Assembly: GCA_947454105.1 (NCBI GenBank) | Contig: CANGIP010000019.1 | Location: forward strand, 1-36,927 | Length of the DNA: 36,927 nucleotides | Direction of reading: 5' to 3' | Origin: Actinomycetota bacterium | GTDB lineage: Bacteria > Actinomycetota > Acidimicrobiia > Acidimicrobiales > Ilumatobacteraceae | Part shown: positions 15,461-26,900 of the stretch, piece after piece | How the letters are laid out: each line of letters starts with the position of its first letter | Numbering within the stretch: position 1 is the stretch's first letter | Translations under genes and position numbers: made by a program | Notes under the pieces: model-generated | Told to the model about the DNA's origin: nothing | The model's input: only the letters and a program-made list of their open reading frames with translations | Databases searched by the model: none

Positions 15461-17965
15461 GTGATGAATTTGCGCGCCAGCATTGAACCAGATCGAACTC
15501 CCGCTTATGCAGGCATTCCTGTGTTCGCAACCGTCACGGTTGCGAACACAGCAGATCTCGTCGACGCTTTCGAGATTCGCGTCTTGGGCGTTGATCGTTC
15601 ATGGGTACAGTGCTCCCCTGAACGACTCCAACTGTTCCCTCAAACAACTGGGGCAATTGAACTCACTATTGAGTTGCCTGATGACTTCCCTGCGGGTCTA
15701 CGAACACTGACGATTCAAATTCGCAGTGAATTGAAGCCCGATCGCCCAACTCTGCTCACTCTCACGCTCGATGTCGACTCACGGCCTCGAATCAATGTGC
15801 AAGTTCATCCAATAATGATCTCATCGGGCAAGAGCGCAACGTTTGCAGTGACGGTACAGAACCAAGGGAATAACGCTGTCATTGCCCGACTCACCGTTGA
15901 CGATCCAGAATCGGTCGTTGAGGGATCTTTTGATCGACCCGAAATTGAGATTCCACCAGGAGAACAAAGAAATACACCCTTTCGAGTTAAGGCAAAACGC
16001 CCGTGGGCAGGAGCGCCTGCAATACGCACTTTGTCAATCGGTGTTGAAGGTGGCCTTGAAGGATCTGAACAAATGGTCACATTCGTTCAGACCCCACGCA
16101 TTAGTCGCATGTTGTTTTCTTTTATTGGACTTCTCATTGCTGCTTCAATCTTCGGAATCGTCTTCTCTAAAAATCTCAAAAATATCGTCGACGCCACAAC
16201 GACCGACAGCAAAATTCTCGAACAAGCATTCGGAAACGCCGATCCTGCTGCAGGTGTTGAACCTGGAACGATCACCGGCAAGGTCGTTGCTCGTTCGTCA
16301 AAGTCTGGTATCAGCGGGGCCACAGTAGAGATCTACTTATCTGACGCAGGAACGCAACCGGTTCGCTCCGTAGCAACTGCACCAGACGGGACGTTCATCA
16401 TCGACAATCTCGGACCTGGCCCTTTTCGCGTCAGAGCTATTGCTGCGGGATTTGACAGTCGATGGTTTGGCGATGTTTCCGCTTTTGAAAATTCGCCTGA
16501 TATCAACATCGACCCTGGCGTAACCAAACAGGCCATTGACCTTTTACTCGGCGGACAACCAGCAAATCTTAAAGGTGTTGTGGTAGGTGGAAACGTTGAA
16601 GGCGCAAGCGTTGACTTGATCGTCCCAGCAAGTGTCACCGGTGGCACTCAAGACGCGGTGATCGGAAACGTTTCCGTCGATGCGACGGGTGTATTTGAGT
16701 TTCTATCGGTACCAGCGCCCGGTTCGTATACGTTGCGTGTTCGCAAAGTTGGATCAATCACTACCCAACAATCCTTTGAGTTGTCCGGCGGCGAAACTCG
16801 TTCGGGGGTGACTGTTCAACTCCGAACTGGAGATGGTTCCATTTCTGGACTCGTTAGTAGCCCCACCGGCCCATTAGGCGCAGCGACTATCTCTGTGACA
16901 TCACCCGACCAAACAGTTTCAACTCTGTCGCTCACAACCGGATCAATCGGATCATTCTCATTACCCGATCTTCTGACTCCGTCGTCATACGCCGTTTCAA
17001 TTAGTTCAAGTGGTTACGCAACAAAGAATCTCACAGTTTCCTTGGCATCGGGCCAAAAAATAGCAGATCTCAATGTTCAACTGCTTCCAAGTACTGGATC
17101 CATCACTGGATTGGTACGCGATAGCCTCGGACGAGCATTAGGCGGAATCCCCATCACGATTAGCGATGGAACCAACAACTTTGCTACTACTTCGGTCACG
17201 GTGGATGATCCTTCTACTGTGAACGCTAATGAGATTGGATCGTTTGCAGTTTTAGGTTTGCCGGTCCCTGGCATTTACACAGTTTCATTTGGAGGACAAA
17301 ACTATTCACCCGTGGTGCGAAATGTGGCGTTGCAAACTACGAATCTCAACTCATCACTATTAATCGATCTTGTCGCATCATCTGGGACAGTCACTGGAAT
17401 TGTGAACGATCAGAATGGACTGGCTGGAGGTGTCTCTGTTCAGATCAGTAATGGAGTCATTAGTCGATCAACCACCACCGCTTCAGCATGCGTTCCATCA
17501 AGTCCAAACTGCATAGGTTCTTATCGTTTCGAAAACGTCCCCTCTGGCGTCTACACAATTACTTTCACCCGCACTGGATCAGTAACCTATGCAACTCAAC
17601 TGGCGATTACACCAGGGTCTGCGAAAACCATAAGTCCCACACTGAGCGTTCGCTCAAGCATTCAGGTGTATGTCTGCAAAGTTGGCGCAGGAGTGACAAC
17701 AACGTCTTGCGCGAATCGAACAGGATCCAACACTCCACAAGTTGGATATCAGGTTCGAATTTGGAAAGAATCAGACTATCCAAGTGGACCAATTCTCGGA
17801 GTTGGACTGACGAATGCCGATGGCCTATATACCTTTAACAGTCTTGATGCACCGATCAGGTATGTCATAGAAGTAACAAGCGTCGCCGGTAGTCCCGCTC
17901 TTACTTCGCAGTCCGTCACCCTGAGCGCAAGTTCTTCACAAACCATCGGATTGCTCACGCCATGA
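15461..17965 (+). CDS. Bitopic stalk protein B, paralogue of A with six repeats
   Basis: The start is GTG at 15461 or ATG at 15464; the choice changes one residue. The layout copies stalk protein A: beta-rich residues 1-212, a shared motif VKAKRPWAG (A has NAKGKRPFVG), TFVQTPRISR before the membrane segment (A has TFTQKPRLSR), and one membrane segment at about 217-236. From about residue 267 there are six carboxypeptidase-regulatory-like repeats, for example GSITGLVRDSLGRALGGIPI and GTVTGIVNDQNGLAGGVSV. The last repeats contain a few cysteines (STTTASACVPSSPNC and VYVCKVGAGVTTTSC), unlike the earlier ones. The stop overlaps stalk protein C by four bases. It probably arose by tandem duplication and repeat expansion. 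Confidence 0.8.
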   Translation: MMNLRASIEPDRTPAYAGIPVFATVTVANTADLVDAFEIRVLGVDRSWVQCSPERLQLFPQTTGAIELTIELPDDFPAGLRTLTIQIRSELKPDRPTLLTLTLDVDSRPRINVQVHPIMISSGKSATFAVTVQNQGNNAVIARLTVDDPESVVEGSFDRPEIEIPPGEQRNTPFRVKAKRPWAGAPAIRTLSIGVEGGLEGSEQMVTFVQTPRISRMLFSFIGLLIAASIFGIVFSKNLKNIVDATTTDSKILEQAFGNADPAAGVEPGTITGKVVARSSKSGISGATVEIYLSDAGTQPVRSVATAPDGTFIIDNLGPGPFRVRAIAAGFDSRWFGDVSAFENSPDINIDPGVTKQAIDLLLGGQPANLKGVVVGGNVEGASVDLIVPASVTGGTQDAVIGNVSVDATGVFEFLSVPAPGSYTLRVRKVGSITTQQSFELSGGETRSGVTVQLRTGDGSISGLVSSPTGPLGAATISVTSPDQTVSTLSLTTGSIGSFSLPDLLTPSSYAVSISSSGYATKNLTVSLASGQKIADLNVQLLPSTGSITGLVRDSLGRALGGIPITISDGTNNFATTSVTVDDPSTVNANEIGSFAVLGLPVPGIYTVSFGGQNYSPVVRNVALQTTNLNSSLLIDLVASSGTVTGIVNDQNGLAGGVSVQISNGVISRSTTTASACVPSSPNCIGSYRFENVPSGVYTITFTRTGSVTYATQLAITPGSAKTISPTLSVRSSIQVYVCKVGAGVTTTSCANRTGSNTPQVGYQVRIWKESDYPSGPILGVGLTNADGLYTFNSLDAPIRYVIEVTSVAGSPALTSQSVTLSASSSQTIGLLTP

Positions 17966-20900
17966 GTACCTCAACTACAGTTTCTCTGTCACTTCCCGAC
18001 AAGGTGCCTGCAGCGCTTGGACAATCAGTGACTATCAAAGTCGGAATCACTGATTTTGCTGGTCGAGATCGTGATGTTCTGGTTCGACTTGTTGGTTCTT
18101 TGACTGGCCCTCTTCCGGCCGTCTCGCAAACTCTTCGTGCGCACCTCAGCATTCAAGTTGACCTTCCGATGTTGGTGCCAGCTGGAATGCCGCCAGGCGA
18201 ACATCCAATTCTTATTGAGGTGCTCGAGCGATCAAGCGGTGATGTGCTTGGAAGCGGAGAGGTTTTTCTTGAAGTTCAGCGCACACGCAGCGTCGCAATG
18301 CACCTATCTCCCCCTTCAATTCGCAGAAGACTCCGCGGCAAAATCCGAGTAATTCTCCGAAATCATGATGACCAAACGCATTTCATTCGCATGCGGTCCG
18401 AATCTGATGACAACGATTCTCGGATCAAACTTCACAATGACGAGATTGAAATACGTGCTGGAGAAATGGTACGCATTAAAGGTCGTCTGCGCGTGCGACC
18501 ATTCTTTGTCGGCAAACAAAAAGAACATTGGTATTCAATCATTGGCGAGGGCGCTGGTGCGCCGATATACAGCCGCGGCAATATTCGTCATATCCCCATG
18601 ATTGGGCGAAACATTAAATCCGTGATGGGTTTAATGTGCATCGTCTTGGTGTGGGCTGGAGCTACCTTGGCGATTGTTCGTGCAGTCAATCCCGTCACTA
18701 AAGATGCAACTGCGAGTGCTTCCGGCGGGATCGATCAAGGCACTGCCACCGGAACCGACTCTGGGTCTGGTGCCAAAATAGAACTCCCAACTTTGATTGA
18801 TGTTTCAGGCAAGGTCACCGCTGTTCCCGATGGGTCTGGAGTGGTTGTGAAATGGCGCGCAGTCACCATCGGCGATGTTGAAGGATCCGGCAAGGTCAGC
18901 GCGGCATCAACCACTAACAACCCAAACGTCGCCAATCTCAGCACAACTACTGACGAAAAGGGTGCCTTTTCGGTGGCTGGCCTTGACGCATCGGGACTGT
19001 ACGAATTTAGTTTTTCAAAGGCTGGGCATCAAACACAGACGATCATCGTTCAACCAAAGGGCGAACCAGTCTCACTAGAAATTGCCTTAGAAGTTGGTCA
19101 AGGTGCCATTAGTGGTGTCACCGTCGATGAGTTTGGCCAACTGTTAGGTGGAGTCAATGTCACTTTGAGCGATGGAAACATCACGTATCAAACTACCACC
19201 CCTACTGAAGGTGACCTCTTAGGACAATTCTCATTTGCCAATTTGTCAACGCCAGCGACCTGGATCCTCGATGCTCAATATGAAGGCCGGGGACTTTCGA
19301 GTACGACCGTTCCGTTAGAGGCAGGATCATCACAACCAGATGTCACGTTGGCCCTTTCGCCGAATGTCACAACTCTTTCCGGAACGGTGACTTCAACGCT
19401 TTTCGCACTCGGCATCATTCCTGTAGTCACAGTGACGGCAACTGACGGAGTAACAACCCGTACAACGACAACGCTCACCGACCGCTCACAAGCAGGTCAA
19501 TTCAGATTGGAACAACTTCCAGTCGGCCGAACGTACACCGTCACATATGTGTCAGAGGGCTTTGTATCGTTCACCGAGATTATTGATCTGACAGTTTCAA
19601 CGGACCCTCGAGAAGTCACTATGACCCGTTCGTCTGGTCGAATCGCCGGAAAGGTGACAGTGAATAGCGACATTGTTTCACCTAGTTCAGTGGCTATTTC
19701 AATTTCTAACAATCTCAACACCTACAAGAGCACCAACTTGGTTGCTTCTGATGGACAGTACGTCTTCACCGATATCGCCCCTGGCCACTATGTCGTCACC
19801 TTTGAGGCTCTCGGACTTGATGATCAAATATACGAAGTTGATATAGGTACCGGAACAACATCTCGAGTAGATGCCGAACTCGATGAAGTTGCTGACACCA
19901 CGCGTAATAGTTCGCTCAGTTTTAAGGTCACTAAAGAGGGTGAGGACCCGACCAATGAAGCACCGGCGACGGTCACTGTTGAAGTCTTCCATCGAGCTTC
20001 TAACGACTGTGGATCCGTCAATCAAGACAGCGACTGCAAGTATGAACTCACGAATCAAGATGCAACGGCCGATTCGCGGATTTCAATTGGCAGCCTCAAT
20101 GCTGGAGCGTATTACCTTCAGTTTTCGGCTCCTGGGTACTCCCCTAAAATTATTCAAACCAATGTCGCAAACGCTGAGAATAAAGACGAGATTGATATCA
20201 CGCTTCAAGCTCTCGGCACATTGTCTGGTCAAGTTACCGATGACACTGGCACTCCTGTTGTCGGAGTCAAGATCAATTTGATTCCTAAAAATGGTGACAC
20301 GCAAACTGAAACTACAGACGCAAATGGTGAGTACAGATTCGCCAACCGCCTCGATGCAATGGCGTATACGATTGAAACCAGTAATGAAAACTTCTTCCCA
20401 GTCTCTCGCGGAATCACTGGAGCCCTCAGCGCAACAGTCAATGTCGACATCCGAGTTCGGGGAAAGTCCATAGTGTACGGACAGGTGTATTCACTTGATC
20501 TAGCAACTGGCATTTACGCCGCCGTTGAAGCCAAGAACTTTTTTGTCTACTACCGAAAAACTGGCGACACCGTTTGGACAGACGCATCAACTGTTGGCCT
20601 TTCGAAAGGCCTTGGTAGTTACCGTTTGGGACTCGTTCCAACAGACAATAGTTTTTCATATCAAACCTGTTTAGTGTCACCTATCGATATCTCGGTGACT
20701 TTTGTGGTGAATACATCGGCTTGTGATTCAGCGGCAGATACAAGTGCGGCGCCTCCTCAAATGCCCGCAAACCATAATGCCAAAGTCTTTTTCAATATCT
20801 CAGTAATCGCAGGAGAATCCGTCTCGCGTACTGCTTACTTCTCTCTATCACCTGGCCTCCTTGAGGGGACTGTCACTGTTGGTGGAGTCGCCCAATCTGG

Positions 20901-23900
20901 AGTGGTTGTGGAAGCTCAACGTAAAAACTTTGAGGGGCGAATCCTTGAAACTGCAAGTGTCACTACCGATTCACAAGGTAAATACATTTTCCGCTCGTTG
21001 ACTCCGACCGCCGCAACGGCGCCTGCAGAGGGGACACAAGCATTGAACTGTAGTTATTCCACGAGTTCTTGTTGGACGATTGTTGCAACTGAGCCGCTAC
21101 TTGTTCCAGCCACGTATCCAAATCTGATATCGGTGTACCCACGTGTCACTTCAACGCTCCCAACAACAATGGATATCTCCAAAACCAAAGGTGCTATTAA
21201 TCTGACCATCACCAATAGTGCAGGAACAGCGATTAATGATTTGCCTGTTGTATTGAAGGACTCGGCCGGAAATCAACAGGACAGTGGAAAAACCGATCCA
21301 AACGGTCGAATCACATTTGAAGAAATTGACGAAGGCGCATGGACAATCAGCATTGCACCGACAAGTGACTATTCAGGAATTGATCAGGTTTACAACATCA
21401 GTCAAGGTTTACTCGTCAATGAGACACTACGTCTCAACAACTTGCGCGGGGATTTACGCATTTACTTGCGCGATGTTGCTGGACCCGTCTCCGGAGTCAG
21501 CGTGTCTGAGGTTTTCGAAAGTGATTCCTCAGATAATATCTGTGAGTCTTCTAACGGTATTGGCCTAACTTCAAACGATGGCATCTGCACAATAAGTGGT
21601 GCTACAAGTGGAGTTCATACTTACCTTGCGACCAAGGACGGACTAACTTCCGCGACGATCTCCGTTTCAATACTTGGTGGTCAGGTAAATGTTGCCAACG
21701 CAACACTTGGTTCAAACTCAGGTTCATTACGGGTCACTCTTCGAGACATCACTGGTGCGGTCATTCAAGGGAAAGAGGTTCGAGCAACAGACTCGCAGAA
21801 TCAAGCCGTCACTTGCACGACCGGGACGCCAGTCAAACCAGACCAAACCGAGGATGAAAAAGGTTCGTGTGAAATCATTGGATTGAACTTCGGCACCGCT
21901 TCTGTAACTTCGGATGCCACAGAAGATTTTGGAGCGGTTTATGGAACTATCAGCATCGGATCTGGTGGATCAGCTCTCACCTTGACAGCTTCGCCTAAAA
22001 AAGGCGTGGTCACTTTTAGTTTCTTTGATGCGAACGATAACAAAATCTTTGGAGCGACTGCCTCAGTGACAATCGGCGATGAACTGAGAACATGCACAGC
22101 CTCGGGAGAAGATAATTCTTGCAACATCGCCAATATTCCAGAAGGTATCAGCGACATTGTTTCCACAAAGGATGGCTACTCGCAATCAACTCTTCCGATC
22201 TCGGTATTCCCTGGATCAAACACCGCAGTTCGCGTGATCTTGTTGGCTTCGTTGTCTTCGCTCAAAGGAAATGTGTATGAGCTATCAGCATCCTGCAACT
22301 CTGCTTCCACCGAATTTACGGGTTGTACTCCAATCCCCAATGCCATTGTGTCAGCCAGCAACTTATCTGGATTGTCAGCTGTCAGCGTGGCTAGTAGAAC
22401 TGGCGTTTACAACTACGGAACTTCACTCATCTCCGGCTCTTGGAAAGTTCAAGCCACCGCTTACGGCTACACGCCTAGTAACATCGTAAGCGCAACAGTA
22501 AGTGGTGCCAATAATGACAACGTGAACCTGTTCCTCATACCTCTTAATGGATCACTTGAGTTGTCGTTGCTGACACCTATTGGTGGTCCCATCGAGGGAA
22601 TCAAGGTTACGATCCAAAAAACGGGCTATAACCCAAACACCCAGACCTCAGCAGCTACTGGACAATTGGTATTTAACGATTCAAACATGGTGTACGGAAC
22701 TTATGCAGTATCCGTGGTTGATACTTCATCCCCTCCCCGCTTTGTTTCTCAAAACTTCTTGGTAAATATCGATCGTGCATCTACTACAAGGTTCGCGGTG
22801 TACCTCGGAACCTACGGATCGTTTATCTCAATTCCAGTTGCTGGCATACCTGCTCCTGCGTTTGGACCTGTCACGCCATTAGGGGTTGACGTAGCCCTCA
22901 TTAATTCAGCTGGCGAAGTTGTCTATGCCGCATCAACACAAGACATTGGATCACAGAAAATCGCTTCATTTGCTGGAATCAGCGAGGGTGACTACGACAT
23001 CGCATTGGCAACCAAATCAACAATCGCATCTGAGACTCCCATCGGTATTTCAGCGGTGGCCACAAACTCAGGTTTGACTACGTACACAACCACACAGCCC
23101 CATGGACTTTCAAATGGTGACTACGTAAGCATCATCGGTTTAACACCCACACAATTCAACACCAATGTCGCGAAAGTAACCGTCGTATCGTTAACACAGT
23201 TTTCAATCGCTCGCGACCGATCCTCTTTTACGATCGTCCCCAACTTCACTAATGCATCAGTTAGCAATATCTTTGATAAATCTGTTTCGCTCACGTCATC
23301 TCATGACATAACGGCAGCAGGCAACACCTATGTCGCACCTGATTCTTCCACTGTCTCAGCTACCGATCTTCCACGAACAATTTCCCTTGACCCAATCACA
23401 TTGGTCATCAAGCCAATTGATTTGAGCATCAAGATCCAGTCCGGCGACTCGCCAGCAGTTGTCGTTCCGAATGCAGAGGTCACTTTGAGTGACGGCTTCC
23501 TCCTCAATCCAAAAAACGACGAGACTGACTCAACTGGTAACGCTGTTTTCTCGGATGTTCCTCCTGGTACCTACACCGTCACTATTACTTCGAATCAAGG
23601 TTTTACCTCGCAACAGCAAATCACGGTGAACGATTATTCTTCCGCCGCTGATGGCGTGCAGTCAATAACGCTGAGTCTCACTTCCGGGACAGGCAATTTG
23701 CTGATCAGTGTTGGTGGCGATGGCACAAACACTGGTCTCGCAGGCGCAACAATCACGGACGTCACTAGTGGCAAATCCTGCGTTACGGCTGGTCCTGGGG
23801 CCGCTATGGGGAAATGCACATTGAGCGATCTCTCGAGCGGTCCACATCGCTTCCGCGTCACCCACGAAGGTTACGACATGGTGGAGACTTCTGACATCAG

Positions 23901-26900
23901 CATTCAGGGTGGAAGAACGGTTGAAACAAGCGTTTCACTAGGAGACACCACCGGTGACGTTCAAATCACGGCGTTAGACGCACTTTCTGGCTCAATTCTG
24001 ACCGGAGTCACATTCGCTCCAGCGGCAGACGGAAAAGATGACTGCGAATTCAATCCTTGCACTTTCACGGGCCTGCCGCTTGCCCCTACCAATTTTGTCG
24101 TGACGAAATTGGGATACGAGGATGCTTATGTTGCTGTTGACGTCACTGGAGGACCACTCACCCATTTGTCAGTTTCAATGATTCCGTCTTCAACGAATAC
24201 GTTGAATATCACGGTACTGGACAGCATTACAGGTGACCCGATTACCGGAGTTGCTATTACTCGTAACGGCTCAACAGTCTGCAATTTGGAAACCGGTCAT
24301 CTCTCCGATGCATCAGGAGTATGTACTGGAACAGATCAAGCAGCTGGCCAGTTCACCCTGACCGCCAACAAGTCAGGATACGAAGACACATACGCCACAG
24401 CGTCAGTGACTTCTCGTCGCAACTCGGAAGTCATCATTTCGATGCGACCGACGAGAACTTCATTTACTTTGAATATCTTTGATGGTTCACGCGCCTTTGC
24501 TGGTGTCTCCGGAGCAACAATTACGCTGCCAGCAAATAGCGGAAGTTGTGCAGCAGTTTCTGGCAGCCCTGGAGAATATAACTGCACAAATATTCCTCTT
24601 CGGGCAATTGACATCAAGGTCACAAAGGCCACTTATATCGACGCATATATCAACGTGACACCAACGTGGTCGGAAGTCGGCGACAACGGCGCAACTGTTG
24701 TACTGACGTCTTCAATCACTTCCGAGGCCCTGACGGTTTCGGTTGTCAATTCTGTTGATGGCTCTCCCATCGCTGGTATCAACGTCAATCAATGCACAGC
24801 AGTCACCGATACCTACGGTAAATGCACCCGTTCTTCGTTGGCAACTGGCTCATACGCCTTGACCGCCACATCGCCTGTCACCGCGACTCAACAATACGAA
24901 TCTGGCTTCGCGACAGTAACTGTTGGCCCGTCAGGGACTGCATCGGCGACAATCTCGATGCGTCCGATCACCACTTCAACCGAACTTACGATCAGTGATA
25001 TCAACGGAAACTTTGTGAGCGGCGCAACGGTGACTCCAAAAACTGGCTCATGCTCAAATAGCGATGCCGATGGCGAAAGCATCTGTACCAATATGCCAAC
25101 GTCATCAGTGACATTCACGGTGAGCAAAGTTGGCTTCTCAGACAGTTACGCAACTTTTACGCCTTCATTGGCTAAAAATACCCCAAATGTCGGCAAGATC
25201 ATTATGACGCCTACTACATCTCCTGGCAATCTCAGCGTTCGACTAATCAACGCGGCCACTGGCGTACTCATTACTGATGGCATAACAGTTGCGGTCCCAG
25301 GTGAGACCAGCTGCAGCACCACTTCGGGAACTTGCACCTTCTCGACAGTGGCCTTGGGTCAAATAACTGTGACTGCTACGAGCAATAGCAATATTTTCGA
25401 AGAGAACTACGCCAACGTCTCTATTTCCCCGCTCGGTGGCACTTCGGCAACAATCTCTATGCGACCGAAAACCAACGCCATTACCGTCAATGTCTATAAC
25501 ACTTCTGGTTCGGTACTTAGCGGCGCTGCGGTCAAGTTTGGAAGTAGTTGGACGTCATCATGTACGGGCACCGGGCCATTTACCTGTAGTGGATTGACCT
25601 CTTCATCTATTCCCCTTCGCGTTTCCAAAACGGGATACATCAGTCAGTACATTTCTGCTTACACCGGCACTGGTCCGGCCAGCGTTGTTCTTACTGCTGA
25701 GGCCGCACCTCCCGGAGCTCCTGGAGCCCTTACAGTGACCATCGTTGATCAATCTGGCACTGCCGTATCGGATGCATCGGTGACGGTTGTCGACTCGGCT
25801 GGCTCCGATCAGTCGTGCACCCTCGTCGGCAATGTATGTACCAAGTCCGGCCTAGCGGTCGGCCAGTATCTCGTGTCAGCAAGCAAATCTGGAGAAAATG
25901 GGTTTGCAACTGTGTCTATGACAGCAGAAGCCTCTACCTCGGTGAAAATAGTTGTTCGCTCATTGAGCGCAGCCCCAACTGCCGCTGATTTCACATTGAG
26001 TGTTCTCAATAGCTCCGCATCGGGAATTTCTGGGGCAACAATTACGCCTTCTAGTGGATCATGTTCCGCTACAACACCTGCGGGAAGTTATACGTGCACC
26101 GGACTCTCGTTGGCACCTACTTATTTCAAAATTGAAAAAACTACTTACGACGCTGCCTATGTCAATGTCACCCCCACATCCTCAACTGGGGGGCATGCGC
26201 AGATCATCTTGGCAACAACTCCAGCGGTAGTAGCGACTACCAACACACTCAATGTGAACGTGGTCGATGTTTCGACTGGAACAGCTTTATCTGGCGTCAC
26301 TGTCAATCAGTGTTCGTCAATAACAAACGCCAGTGGCGATTGTTCCGGAACTTCTCTGGCGGTAGGACCATTGTCGGTCATCGTCAGTTTGGCCAATTAC
26401 GAAACCACCTACGCAACAGTTTCCATAAGTTCGACCGGACCAACGGCGTTGAAAGTTGCCCTCCGCCCAGTTAACGCAAAGATCTCCTTCAATATCTATG
26501 ACTCTCGTACCGGTGCTTTAATCACAGCTAGCATTTCGATTGACGCGGCTTCGGCGGTGAGTTGCGTCAATAATTGTTCGCTTTCTGTGTCTGGTCAAGG
26601 CAATAAATCAATCACAATCACCGCTTCCGGATATCGCAACGCCACCGCAACAGCGGCCTATTTAGGTTCACCAGTTTCTTTGAACTTCTATCTCATTCCA
26701 GTTTCCACGCTGACGGTCAACTTCCCGACGGTCAATATCCCGTCTACAACAGTCGCCGGTTTCACAACAACGGTCACGGTGACCTTAACGGGCACGAATT
26801 ACACCTGTTCGGGCACGACCTCGTGCACCATCATCGACTTGCCCTATGGCTTTTACAACATCACGACTAGTGCCAATTCGGGCAAATCAGGCTCGGCCTC

